Origin: Prolixibacteraceae bacterium
GTDB taxonomy: Bacteria; Bacteroidota; Bacteroidia; Bacteroidales; Prolixibacteraceae
NCBI GenBank assembly: GCA_023229575.1
Contig: JALNYZ010000012.1
Coordinates: 1-64,000, forward strand
DNA length: 64,000 bases
Reading direction: 5' to 3'
The position numbers and the translations under genes were made by a program. Each line of letters starts with the position of its first letter. Within the stretch, counting starts at the first letter, position 1. Shown piece by piece: positions 7,174-15,017 of the stretch. The notes under the pieces are model-generated. The model made no database searches and was not told where the DNA came from. It saw only the letters and a list, made by a program, of their open reading frames with translations.

Positions 7174-8035
7174 TGGGTTTCATTTCATTATTGGTTATAA
7201 AATCGTTGAAATCTTCGTATCCAGGATAAATTAAAGCTGATTGATTTACGGCATTGGGGTATGCTTTAATAATCTGGTTGGTCGCAACAATTCCGGCGGT
7301 ACTGTTATCTAAAAACAGGTTGATTTTATCAAAATCTAATGGAGCTGGTAACTTTTTCAGGTTTGAAAGACTGTTCAATACTATCGTGATTCCGTTTAGG
7401 TGGTCGATATTTAACCAGGTAAGACAAGACAGAAAATCGAAAAAGTCTTCAAAAATGTTGAGCGTTTCCGGGTTGCCTGGGATGGTGGTTATTGCTTTGG
7501 GGCTGGTCGATCCTTTCCAGTATTTATTTCTCAATTCATAAGCTCCTGAATCATTTTTAAAAGCAAGGCCAAAATATTTTTTTATCTCTCCGGATTCTTT
7601 GTTTGTTATCCACCAGTAAGCTTCATCGAGGTGTTTGGTCGCTGTTGTTACTGGTATTCTCCTGGAATCAATATATTGTATAAGTGCTTTATTTTGAATA
7701 GGCTGAATTTTCTTAATCTCTATAGAATAGAAATCTTCTTTTTGCTGTTGAGAAGAAAGAGATTTTGGGGTAAATCTGGTGCCTGAAATTATTTCCAGGG
7801 CTTTTGAGATTGTACAATTTTCCATCTTTTTCACCAGGTCAATCAATGTGCCGCCTTCACCGTTTCCGTGATCGCACCAAAGATTTAAGTTTGTATCAAC
7901 TTTAAAGCTCGGTTTTTCGTCTTTTCTTATAGGTGAATGAAAAAAATAGCTGGAGCCTGAAACTTTCACCTGGTTAAATCCTCTCTCCTGGAGAAAAGAA
8001 ACAATGCTTACTTGATTCGCTTGTGTACAGTTCAT
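7160..8035 (-). CDS. CHC2 zinc-finger/Toprim primase-like protein
   Basis: 291 aa. Residues 28-66 (YFFHSPIRKDEKPSF ... LWCDHGNGEGG) match the CHC2-type DnaG-like finger found in Bacteroidota mobile elements. The Toprim part has NIFEDFFDFLS at 193-203 and FLDNSTAG at 241-248, keeping the Glu and first Asp used for metal binding. These proteins are thought to make primers during element replication. The upstream gap (8036-8387) carries repeated GGATTACARGGTATAC sites, and the helicase-like gene lies beyond, so this looks like the element's replication module. Confidence 0.75.
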   Translation of the reverse strand: MNCTQANQVSIVSFLQERGFNQVKVSGSSYFFHSPIRKDEKPSFKVDTNLNLWCDHGNGEGGTLIDLVKKMENCTISKALEIISGTRFTPKSLSSQQQKEDFYSIEIKKIQPIQNKALIQYIDSRRIPVTTATKHLDEAYWWITNKESGEIKKYFGLAFKNDSGAYELRNKYWKGSTSPKAITTIPGNPETLNIFEDFFDFLSCLTWLNIDHLNGITIVLNSLSNLKKLPAPLDFDKINLFLDNSTAGIVATNQIIKAYPNAVNQSALIYPGYEDFNDFITNNEMKPNEKE

Positions 8036-8168
8036 AGGGTAAATTTTTTTCTTCTCAATAGCAAAAAACCTTTCATATTATGCCGATTGTTCAAGGCTTC
8101 CTATTTAACATTTCACAATTACTTTTAAACTCTCAATGTTTTGTGTGTGGGTGTATGGTAAAAACAGT

Positions 8169-8385
8169 GTATACCCTGTAATCCTTGTAATCATAATTCT
8201 TTAAATACCATAATGTCAATGCTATAAAAATCTTTATTTCTCTGTTTTGGTGTAATTTTGGATTACAAGGTATACATGACAAATTTTTCATATTTAAGGA
8301 GGATGTATACTATGTAATCCGACTGTATACCCATAAATAACTAATCAACAACTTTATAATAGTAAAGGATTACAAGGTATACATG
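8169..8385. repeat. iteron-like GGATTACARGGTATAC sites, candidate replication origin
   Basis: The 352-base gap between helicase-like and primase-like genes holds GGATTACAAGGTATACATG at 8260-8278 and 8367-8385. Inverted copies are at 8169-8184 (GTATACCCTGTAATCC) and 8305-8320 (GTATACTATGTAATCC), with a half-site TGTATACCC at 8324-8332. The rest is A/T-rich. Repeats in both orientations with AT-rich DNA beside replication genes are typical of an origin or of an autoregulated operator. No ORF is supported here. Confidence 0.7.
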
Positions 8386-8387
8386 GT

Positions 8388-10172
8388 TTACACTGAAAAG
8401 TCTATGTCACCTATTTTAAAACTATCGTCAATTTTGGTTAACATAAATTGATAACAGGAACCAAAAACTTTATCGGTATATGCCTGGCCTCTTCCTCTTA
8501 TATTTGAGTGAATAAATGTTTTATTTGATGAACTTGTTAAAAGCATTCTTAAAGATGAAAGCCCAATTAGGTTAATATTGTTTTCCTTACAATATTTTGT
8601 GTAGAACGGGTAAATAGGTTGAAATTTGATTTGTAATGTGTATCCGGAAGGATCAATTTTTACTCGGTAATGTGAGGTTCTGGCAGTTCCTGGAGTGCTT
8701 TCATCATATTTGATAATCAACCCTTTTTTGATTTGAAAGTTTATAGCCATCCAAAAAATATTTACCGGGCTGCTTTCCAAAAGGATCTCACTTTGTTGGT
8801 CGGTTATTTTGCGAAGAATTTCGAGGGTTTGATCGGAGTTAAAAGGAAATGTTAATTTTCCTTTCAGTATCTCAAGGGCCGTATAAACCAATGAAACATG
8901 ATTAATAGTCCTTTCCGGAAGGTTGGAATATTCCTCTTTGATTTTATCGGTTGTTTCGCTAAAAACGGTTTTGAATGATTTTAAAAATTCGGCACGATTA
9001 CACAGGATTTCAGTTAATACCATTCCAAAACCCTCTTCACTGAGTTTTTTCAACTGGTTGAAGGCGGTTTTTTCTTCCAGGGTGAAAGTTTGGTTTTCAA
9101 AATTCAGCAGGATCATGCGGGAAAGAATGGCAGATTTAGAGGTGGGAAGGTGGTTTCCGTCAAATATCATGGCGGATTTAATCGGAAAGCTTTTTGTTTT
9201 GTTGTCGTTTGATTTTATCCCGGTAGTCCGACCGGCGCCATCGTAGGCTGTCAAAATAAAGTCCTCTGCTGTTTCGTCCGTTTCGTTGGTATATTCTTTG
9301 AAATAGAATATTTCGTTTGATCTGGAAGATACCAGGCGGTTTAAAGCTATGGTTGTGGCGTTGTATAATGGGGTTCCGATGGTATCCCGGCCAAAAACAA
9401 AAAGTAACCTGTCCGCAAATGATGTTTTTCCGGTTCCAAAGTCACCAAACAGAAAGAGGAAAGGGAAAAATCCAACCTGATCGAATACAATATCACGGAA
9501 AACAGCAAGGATTAAAAAAAGGATTCCGATCAAACCATTTGCCCCGAAAGCTTCAAAGTAGAGTTTTGACCAGGTTGCAAAATCAGTTGTTCCTGGTAGG
9601 TATTTATAAAGCCTTTCGGTTTTGAAATCTTCGTTGTGAAGATTAGACAAAGCAAAAGCAGGTAAATAGTAACGTTTGTCCTGGTCTTGAATTATCCCGG
9701 CTTCATCTATCTGAATGATTTGATTTTCGTTATTAAAAATTGCATCTGCAAATGCAAAAATCTGGTGAGCCGGGATCCACCCAAATTCAGAAATAATAAA
9801 CGCCTCTTTTTCTTCGTCCATCAATTTAGCGAATACTTTTTTTAGTTGGGTTGCGCTTCCGTAAAAGGTGCACCTGTTTGATCTTAGGACGTTTTCAAAG
9901 CTGTCGGGCTTCATCTCAGCCGTAAAAATTTCAACGGTGTAGGTTTCTCCGGTCGATCGTTGCAGGAAAATGATTCTTCGGGTGTTGTTGGTCCCGTTAA
10001 GCAAATGGAAGAGGCTTTTCATGACGAAATTGGATATATCAGAATCGTAAAATTCATTATTCCGGGTAAACGTTCTTGAAAAGTATTTTCCATCCTGGAC
10101 AAAAAAACCATAATCAGAAACATCCTTTTCGGGGTCTTCGCTGTTGGGGATTTTCGTTTGATCTTGTTCCAT
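8388..10172 (-). CDS. phage/plasmid-type replicative ATPase (SF3-like helicase)
   Basis: 594 aa. Walker A GDFGTGKT at residues 243-250 is preceded by a hydrophobic stretch (213-242, LIGILFLILAVFRDIVFDQVGFFPFLFLF). KSAMIFDGNHLPTSKSAILSRM further on fits the sensor region of SF3/DUF927-like helicases. The N-terminal 200 residues resemble nothing I can name; the C-terminal third has a winged-helix feel (ESTPGTARTSHYRVKID). The protein probably opens DNA at the repeat-rich origin directly downstream of its gene. It starts 8 bases before the end of the HTH gene, so the two form one transcript. Confidence 0.7.
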   Translation of the reverse strand: MEQDQTKIPNSEDPEKDVSDYGFFVQDGKYFSRTFTRNNEFYDSDISNFVMKSLFHLLNGTNNTRRIIFLQRSTGETYTVEIFTAEMKPDSFENVLRSNRCTFYGSATQLKKVFAKLMDEEKEAFIISEFGWIPAHQIFAFADAIFNNENQIIQIDEAGIIQDQDKRYYLPAFALSNLHNEDFKTERLYKYLPGTTDFATWSKLYFEAFGANGLIGILFLILAVFRDIVFDQVGFFPFLFLFGDFGTGKTSFADRLLFVFGRDTIGTPLYNATTIALNRLVSSRSNEIFYFKEYTNETDETAEDFILTAYDGAGRTTGIKSNDNKTKSFPIKSAMIFDGNHLPTSKSAILSRMILLNFENQTFTLEEKTAFNQLKKLSEEGFGMVLTEILCNRAEFLKSFKTVFSETTDKIKEEYSNLPERTINHVSLVYTALEILKGKLTFPFNSDQTLEILRKITDQQSEILLESSPVNIFWMAINFQIKKGLIIKYDESTPGTARTSHYRVKIDPSGYTLQIKFQPIYPFYTKYCKENNINLIGLSSLRMLLTSSSNKTFIHSNIRGRGQAYTDKVFGSCYQFMLTKIDDSFKIGDIDFSV

Positions 10173-10180
10173 GAGGTCAA

Positions 10181-10444
10181 TTATTTTCTGAGTGCCTCAA
10201 TTATTTCGCTCCTCAAAAAATATCTTCTACTTGCAAGGCTGTATTGCTTAAATTTTCCTTGTTTAATTAATTTGTCCAGCGTGGGGGGTGTACATCCAAT
10301 CAGTTTGCAGGCTTGTGTTTTTGAAATTTTGTCCTCCTCTATTGAGAGGTGATTTTCTGAGCCTGTTTTCTTTTCAAACATCTCATTCAAAACGTCTTTA
10401 AGCGTCTTTTCGTCCGTTGCAATTAATACCCTTGTGTTTTCCAT
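10181..10444 (-). CDS. excisionase-like MerR/HTH_17 protein
   Basis: 87 aa. The C-terminal half (SKTQACKLIGCTPPTLDKLIKQGKFKQYSLASRRYFLRSEI) is the winged HTH of the excisionase/HTH_17 family common in Bacteroidota mobile elements. It is the first gene of the leftward replication operon, divergent from the XRE repressor, and has a textbook promoter at 10472-10502. It may direct excision, replication control or both. Confidence 0.75.
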   Translation of the reverse strand: MENTRVLIATDEKTLKDVLNEMFEKKTGSENHLSIEEDKISKTQACKLIGCTPPTLDKLIKQGKFKQYSLASRRYFLRSEIIEALRK

Positions 10445-10456
10445 TGTCCATTTTTG

Positions 10457-10513
10457 TATTAGTTATATTTGCAAAAATACAATTAAAACTAATAAATACA
10501 AATAATACTAATA
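10457..10513. promoter_or_regulatory. ACTAATA operator-like repeats between divergent regulators
   Basis: ACTAATA occurs at 10488-10494 and 10507-10513 and inverted (TATTAGT) at 10457-10463. These flank and enter the leftward promoter in the gap between the HTH gene and the XRE gene. They are the obvious candidates for repressor binding. Confidence 0.5.
10472..10502 (-). promoter_or_regulatory. leftward promoter of the replication operon
   Basis: On the minus strand TTTG (10502..10499), exactly 19 bases, then TATTTTTG (10479..10472) gives a perfect Bacteroidota housekeeping promoter. The HTH gene starts 28 bases downstream. ACTAATA sites overlap the spacer, which implies control by a repressor. 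Confidence 0.75.
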
Positions 10514-10580
10514 ATTTGAAAACATGTTATAAAACATGACTTTACTTATAAATTCTAAATTTTGTTATAAATTTGTAATT

Positions 10581-11021
10581 ATGGAAATGAAAAAAATAAA
10601 GGAAGCCAGGATAAAGAAAGGGATTAGTCAGACGGCAATGGCAAATGAAATTGGATTGTCTCAACCAGGGTATGCTAATATTGAAAACGGCGAAACTAAA
10701 AATATACCTCTTTTGGTGGCCGTCAAAATATCAAAGGTTTTAGGAATTGGCTTTAACGAACTCTACGACATTGACGGAGATAGTCAAAAAATTGACGGGC
10801 TGAATAAAGAGATCAAAGCACTACATAAAAGAGTTATTGAACTCGAGGATAATGTTAGAGACAAAAAACTAATAATTGACCTTATATTTTCAGATGATTT
10901 TATTTCTGTACTTGTGCCTGATTATGATAGCACTAAAAGCCGTGACCAAAATATCATTAATAAAATAATGAAGATTCAAAAATCTTGGGAAGATTTTGAA
11001 AATGAAAATGTAAAAAAATAA
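10581..11021 (+). CDS. XRE-family repressor of the element
   Basis: 146 aa from the ATG at 10581, chosen because the HTH starts soon after it; an upstream ATG at 10536 would only add 15 hydrophobic residues. Residues about 6-60 (IKKGISQTAMANEIGLSQPGYANIENGE) are a classic XRE/Cro helix-turn-helix. A coiled coil follows (IDGLNKEIKALHKRVIELED). It is divergent from the excisionase-like gene and is probably the switch protein that keeps the element silent. Confidence 0.82.
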   Translation: MEMKKIKEARIKKGISQTAMANEIGLSQPGYANIENGETKNIPLLVAVKISKVLGIGFNELYDIDGDSQKIDGLNKEIKALHKRVIELEDNVRDKKLIIDLIFSDDFISVLVPDYDSTKSRDQNIINKIMKIQKSWEDFENENVKK

Positions 11022-11033
11022 GCTCCTGATCCT

Positions 11034-11366
11034 TTAAGCCGACTCCTTCAACGCTTCCGGTAACATCATTAAAAAAGGCAGGCACCTTTCCCAATGCAAG
11101 GCATAATAATTGAATCCCAGGGCAATATTTTGGTAATGTGCCGGGCGATGGTCCCAGTAGTATTTTTCGGCCTGAATTGACCAGGCAGACAATCCCAATT
11201 TAGAGACTAAAAACCATTTTTCCACCAGGCGGGCAGTCCGTCCGTTGCCGTCCTCAAAAATCTGTAACAACTGGTTATATAAAAAGGGATCCGGAGCGGG
11301 TCGATAAACTAAACAGGGGTGTACTGGATCTGTTGAAATAAATTTATCTTTGAATAAAATTACTGA
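11034..11366 (-). pseudogene. Fic-family gene lacking its 5' part
   Basis: The frame is open from a TGA at 11369..11367 to 11034 but contains no ATG start. It encodes STDPVHPCLVYRPAPDPF, then LLQIFEDGNGRTARL, then a normal-looking C-terminus. DGNGRTAR is the second half of the Fic motif, but the usual HPF is replaced by QIF, so the catalytic His is missing. The break falls exactly where the toxin-antitoxin operon starts on the other strand, which suggests that the insertion or rearrangement bringing in that operon removed the Fic N-terminus. Confidence 0.7.
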
Positions 11367-11368
11367 TC

Positions 11369-11605
11369 ATGGAAACTTTGATAATACGATTAGATTCACC
11401 GGCAAGCAAAACAAGGCTAAAACAAACACTTAAAATGTTCCGGGGAGTTACGGGCATTGCAGAAAAATTCACAATTAGGGACGTTGAAGATCTTGCGGAT
11501 GACAAGTTGGCCAAAGAAATGAAAAAAGCGGATAAAAGCCCGCTATTGTCTTACGATGAAGGGATGAAGGAATTTGATAGAATTGAAAAAAGATTAAGGA
11601 AATGA
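11369..11605 (+). CDS. antitoxin of a RelE/ParE-type pair
   Basis: 78 aa, N-terminus LIIRLDSPASKTRLKQTLKMF, then a charged helical region that ends in DRIEKRLRK. Its stop overlaps the toxin start (ATGA, 11602-11605), the usual layout in type II systems where the antitoxin gene comes first. The family is not certain; the partner identifies the role. Confidence 0.65.
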   Translation: METLIIRLDSPASKTRLKQTLKMFRGVTGIAEKFTIRDVEDLADDKLAKEMKKADKSPLLSYDEGMKEFDRIEKRLRK

Positions 11606-11868
11606 TTGTCAAATTTCGAAAATCATATTTTTCGGACTTGGAGAAAATTAAAAATTTAAAAAAAATTCAGGAAATTAGGTTTATTGCGGAATTTGCAAAA
11701 ACTGTTGATTCTCCTGAAAAAATACCCGGTTTTAAAAATTTGCGCCAATATCCCGGAATGGCAAGGATCGAAGTAGCCCCCTTTCGCATAGGCGTTGAAG
11801 TTATTGGTTCAACTATCATATTTAGGCGCATTTTGCCACGTTCTATTTTTTACTCTCAATTCCCATAA
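11602..11868 (+). CDS. RelE/ParE-superfamily toxin
   Basis: 88 aa. The pattern FRKSYFSDLEKI ... IPGFKNLRQYPGMARIEVAPFRIGVEV ... IIFRRILPRSIFYSQFP follows the RelE/ParE fold (conserved K-L-y, R-I-g and the terminal R-x-I-Y-x-x-FP). Members cut ribosome-bound mRNA or poison gyrase. The usual His in the last motif (LHRKDIY) is a Pro here, so full activity is uncertain. Likely an addiction module of the element. Confidence 0.72.
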   Translation: MIVKFRKSYFSDLEKIKNLKKIQEIRFIAEFAKTVDSPEKIPGFKNLRQYPGMARIEVAPFRIGVEVIGSTIIFRRILPRSIFYSQFP

Positions 11869-11881
11869 TCACAATATTTCC

Positions 11882-11925
11882 GGTACAAAAAAAGGCGACA
11901 GGATCTGCTCGCCTTTTTTTGTACC
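11882..11925. terminator. bidirectional terminator
   Basis: Perfect 17-bp inverted repeat GGTACAAAAAAAGGCGA (11882-11898) with its complement at 11909-11925 and a 10-base loop. A-runs on one side and T-runs on the other let it stop the toxin-antitoxin transcript and the leftward integrase transcript. Confidence 0.88.
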
Positions 11926-12010
11926 CTATTTTATGATTGAATATTAACCAAATGAGCCGCTGATCACAGCTGCTTTTCGTCGATATCTGGTTAAAATTTA
12001 TTTAATGAGA

Positions 12011-13387
12011 TTATTTTTCCGGTTCAAGGTCCTCCTGGCTTCGCAAGAAATCCATTATTTTGTTTATGTTTCCTTTTCCGCTTTTCCTGGATTCTTTGAT
12101 CAAGGAAACAAGATCCTCGTCTGATATATCATCATCCATGTTCTCTTTTGGGCTGGGTACTTTTCCCCATGCCTTGTTTATCTCAGTCTTTTTCTTTTCA
12201 TCCTCGATTTTGAGGTATTTATCGAATGTCCGGTCCTGTGTGTGGCCGGTTATGGCCTTAATCATTTTAACGTCCATTCCAAGCGAATAGAAGAGGGTTA
12301 CAAAGGTTTTACGGGATACGTGGGCGGATATTAATTTGTACTTCGGTTTTGTCGTTTTTATGGCCTTATTCCCTATGAAGGTGGTTTTTTGGGTGGGTTG
12401 GTCTATGCCGGCCAGCTCACAACATTCTTTAAGGTACACATTGTATTTCTGGGGTGATATTACCGGGAGGAGTGTCGGCTCCTGGCTATATTTATCAATG
12501 ATGCTTTGCGCTTCCGAAAGGATCGGGATTTTGGCCGGGTCCTTTGTCTTTTGAATAACTATTTCAATATAGCCGTTTTTTATATTTTCCCTTTTCAGTT
12601 CTTTGAGGTCTGAGAACCTTAACCCGGTAAGGCATCCAAAGCAAAAAACGTCCCTAACCCTTTCATGTCTTGGGTTTTCGAAATTGAAGGAATAAAGCTG
12701 TTGAAACTCCTCGATAGCCAGGGCGATGGTGTCAATATTCTTTTCCGGGGCTTTAAATTTCAAGTGTTTTGTCCCGGTGTAGTATTCCCTTTCGGCTGAC
12801 CAGTTAAGAAAGGTTTTCAGTACTGCAGTAATTTTGGCGAAGTAGTTTGTTTGGGTTTTCCGAATAGTAAAGGAATAATCTTGTAACCCGTCAAAAAAGG
12901 ATAGATCAATGTCATTAAGGGTTAACCTGGTGTTTTTGTACTCCTGGTATTGAGTCAAGTAATTGAAAACGGTCACATGATTGGTATAAGTCCGGGGGGC
13001 TTTTGTCACTTTCGTGGTTGTAAGGAACTCTAAAAATATAGTATTGAAATCGAGGGGTTTGCTTTTCGAAAACTCCTTTCCGTCCAGAAAATCAACAATT
13101 ATCTTTTCGGTGAGCTGCACATTTTGAAGGGCACAATCATTGAAAAAAGCGTTTGTTTTAGACTGGTAATCGTCCAGGAGTTTGTTTATTGTTTTGTGCC
13201 GGTTGTCCGGTGTTCCCTCCCTGTTAGGCTTAACCCTCTGCTTTAATTTGTTCCAGAATGCGGGTTTAACTAATTCAATGTTTTTGCGATGGTTCTTCCC
13301 CTGAAAGGAGATGGTTGCCCGGATCGGGGCGAGGCCGGTCGTTTTATTTGTTTTGTTTATGTTGACACTAAACTTTATATTTGGCAT
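12011..13387 (-). CDS. tyrosine recombinase (integrase) of the element
   Basis: 458 aa from the ATG at 13387, where similarity to Bacteroidota integrases begins (MPNIKFSVNINKTNKTTGLAPI); a longer reading to 13483 would add a low-complexity segment. The catalytic set is visible: Arg in GLRFSDLKEL, His-x-x-Arg in SAHVSRKTF, His in ITGHTQDRT and Tyr in FDKYLKI. An N-terminal SAM-like DNA-binding domain precedes it. The gene sits about 160 bases inside the right att site and reads into the element, as expected for the enzyme that inserted it in tRNA-Leu. Confidence 0.93.
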   Translation of the reverse strand: MPNIKFSVNINKTNKTTGLAPIRATISFQGKNHRKNIELVKPAFWNKLKQRVKPNREGTPDNRHKTINKLLDDYQSKTNAFFNDCALQNVQLTEKIIVDFLDGKEFSKSKPLDFNTIFLEFLTTTKVTKAPRTYTNHVTVFNYLTQYQEYKNTRLTLNDIDLSFFDGLQDYSFTIRKTQTNYFAKITAVLKTFLNWSAEREYYTGTKHLKFKAPEKNIDTIALAIEEFQQLYSFNFENPRHERVRDVFCFGCLTGLRFSDLKELKRENIKNGYIEIVIQKTKDPAKIPILSEAQSIIDKYSQEPTLLPVISPQKYNVYLKECCELAGIDQPTQKTTFIGNKAIKTTKPKYKLISAHVSRKTFVTLFYSLGMDVKMIKAITGHTQDRTFDKYLKIEDEKKKTEINKAWGKVPSPKENMDDDISDEDLVSLIKESRKSGKGNINKIMDFLRSQEDLEPEK

Positions 13388-13548
13388 GGCTTCCGGTTTT
13401 GCTATCAAATATACAAAAAAGAAATCCGGGGGCAGTGCCGGGGGCAGCTTTTTGTATAAATGGCACCAAACAGAGAAAAACAAAAGGTGTTAAACCCTTT
13501 ATTTTTCAGTATATTCAGAAATGGAAGAAAACCCAAATATAATAATAT

Positions 13549-13566
13549 AAGTCCCGCCCCGGGTAC
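13549..13566. other. right attachment site (att core)
   Basis: Exact 18-bp copy of tRNA-Leu 574-591. It is followed directly by a hairpin that fits the tRNA's original terminator, so the chromosome resumes here. Confidence 0.88.
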
Positions 13567-13573
13567 TGAAAAA

Positions 13574-13614
13574 AAACAACAAAACCTACTGAATATCAGT
13601 GGGTTTTGTTGTTT
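13574..13614 (+). terminator. orphan terminator, originally of tRNA-Leu
   Basis: A 19-bp stem (13574-13592 with 13596-13614, one G:T pair) around the loop ATA, rich in A on the left and T on the right. Behind the right att copy it has no gene to serve on the plus strand except the interrupted tRNA operon. It may also terminate the convergent molybdenum operon. Confidence 0.8.
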
Positions 13615-13621
13615 CTTGTTT

Positions 13622-14554
13622 TCAATGCTCGTCAATATTGTACAGCATTCGGAAGGAGTGTTCAACGGTTTTGAAAATCTCATCGCAATACTCTTTAACT
13701 GCTTTTGGGTTTCCGGGTAGAGCATACAGCAAGGTTTGCCCGGCGACACCGGCAATGCTTCTGCTCAGGAGTGCGTTGGGAAATTGCATGCCGTATTTGA
13801 CACGGATCAACTCCATGATGCCCGGAGTCTCTTTGTCAATCAATTTTTTAACGACATCCGGGGTGATGTCGCGGGGCCCGATTCCGGTTCCACCGGTGGT
13901 GAAAATGATGTCAACCTTTTTCTTTATCAGGGATTTCAATAGTGCCTTCAACTGCATCGCGTCATCGGGCATAACTGTATTTTCTACAGAAACAGTTCGT
14001 CCGGCTTCAGAGAAGAATGTTTCTGCCAATTTTCTCAATAAAGGGCCGCTCTTGTCTTCATAAATACCCTGACTTGCCCTGTCGCTTAGTGTTACAACGT
14101 GTACCTGGATGGTTCTCGGACGATATTCCAGAATGTCACCCGCTTTGAGTTCGCCCCCTTTCAGAACCCTGCAAAAAATACCCTCTTTGGGCATCACACA
14201 GTTGCCGGTCTCCTGGAATATGGCGCAATTGGAGCCATGGCATTTCTTTCCAATCTGCGTAACTTCCAGTACAATCTGACCCGAAATAAGCAGGCCAAGC
14301 GGTTTCATCCGATACAGTGGGAATCCTTCGGTGGTGATATTTTCAGCAAATTCACCGTACGCAAGTTTGCGTCCGAGTGAGGGTTCACTCTTCTCGAGGC
14401 TCTCTTTCCCCAGCAGACTAACCTGTCTGTGCCATTTCCCTCCATGGGCGTCACCCTGGATTCCTTCATGGTTAAGTGTAATTTCGCCTGCAGGGATTTT
14501 GATGGTCCCTTTTTTTTCGGAGATATTGACCGACAGTACTTTGATCTTTTCCAT
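13622..14554 (-). CDS. MOSC-MogA/MoaB fusion protein
   Basis: 310 aa. Residues 1-147 are a MOSC domain (NHEGIQGDAHGGKWHRQVSLL; Cys-rich GKKCHGSNCAIFQETGNC at 102-119), a fold that handles sulfur or Mo-bound sulfur. Residues 148-310 are a MogA/MoaB-type molybdopterin adenylyltransferase with TTGGTGIGPRDITPD and the ALPGNPKAV end. It is the last gene of the Moco operon, starting 1 base after moaC ends. The fusion pairs adenylation of molybdopterin with a sulfur-transfer type domain. The stop lies only 8 bases from the orphan terminator at the element's edge. Confidence 0.9.
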   Translation of the reverse strand: MEKIKVLSVNISEKKGTIKIPAGEITLNHEGIQGDAHGGKWHRQVSLLGKESLEKSEPSLGRKLAYGEFAENITTEGFPLYRMKPLGLLISGQIVLEVTQIGKKCHGSNCAIFQETGNCVMPKEGIFCRVLKGGELKAGDILEYRPRTIQVHVVTLSDRASQGIYEDKSGPLLRKLAETFFSEAGRTVSVENTVMPDDAMQLKALLKSLIKKKVDIIFTTGGTGIGPRDITPDVVKKLIDKETPGIMELIRVKYGMQFPNALLSRSIAGVAGQTLLYALPGNPKAVKEYCDEIFKTVEHSFRMLYNIDEH

Positions 14555-14555
14555 T

Positions 14556-15014
14556 TTAAGTGGGTATATCGGTTTTTGTTTTGGAAGTCAGCCTGATCGC
14601 CCCAATTTCCATTGTTTTATCGACTGCCTTGCACATGTCATAAATGGTGAGCAGACCAACGCTTACGGCAGTAAGCGCCTCCATCTCAACGCCGGTAGTA
14701 CCTGTGCATTTTACTTCACTTTCGATGGTAACACCAGTTTCGCAAAGATTTGCCTTGACCTGCACCTTGCTTAAGGTGATGTTGTGGCAAAGAGGTATAA
14801 GTTCTGCTGTCCGTTTTGCCGCCTGAATTCCCGCTATTTCAGCAATGGTAAGAATATCTCCCTTTTTGAGCAGGTTATTGGAGATCAGTTTCAGGGTCTC
14901 CGGTGAAAGGACAATATGCCCCGTAGCCTTGGCAATCCGAAGCTGGATCGCTTTATCGCCTACATCGACCATGCGTGCGTTGCCCTGTGAATCGGTATGT
15001 GTCAGTTCTGTCAT
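14556..15014 (-). CDS. moaC: cyclic pyranopterin monophosphate synthase MoaC
   Basis: 152 aa, normal length. Carries LTHTDSQGNARMVDVG at the N-terminus, LIPLCHNI around residue 75 and VEMEALTAVSVGLLTIYDMCKAVDK, which hold the conserved His, Glu and Lys of the active site. It turns the MoaA product into cPMP, the first stable Moco intermediate. Lies 3 bases downstream of moaA. Confidence 0.95.
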   Translation of the reverse strand: MTELTHTDSQGNARMVDVGDKAIQLRIAKATGHIVLSPETLKLISNNLLKKGDILTIAEIAGIQAAKRTAELIPLCHNITLSKVQVKANLCETGVTIESEVKCTGTTGVEMEALTAVSVGLLTIYDMCKAVDKTMEIGAIRLTSKTKTDIPT

Positions 15015-15017
15015 CTG

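Larger units (their letters stand above)
574..13566. mobile_element. 13 kb integrative element in tRNA-Leu
   Basis: The element is bounded by an 18-bp direct repeat of the tRNA-Leu 3' end (574-591 and 13549-13566). It carries a tyrosine recombinase immediately inside the right end, an excisionase-like HTH gene, a divergent XRE repressor, primase-like and helicase-like genes, two Zot/FtsK-HerA-like ATPases, small membrane proteins, Fic genes and a toxin-antitoxin pair. Almost all structural and replication genes read leftward from about 10.4 kb. No capsid, tail, portal, relaxase or rolling-circle Rep is recognised. It could be a tailless or satellite prophage, or a conjugative or plasmid-like element that moves DNA with an FtsK/HerA-type ATPase. 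Confidence 0.88.

Noticed and set aside
9317..9625. 102-codon plus ORF inside the helicase-like gene
   Set aside because: Antisense shadow of a gene with a clear Walker A motif.
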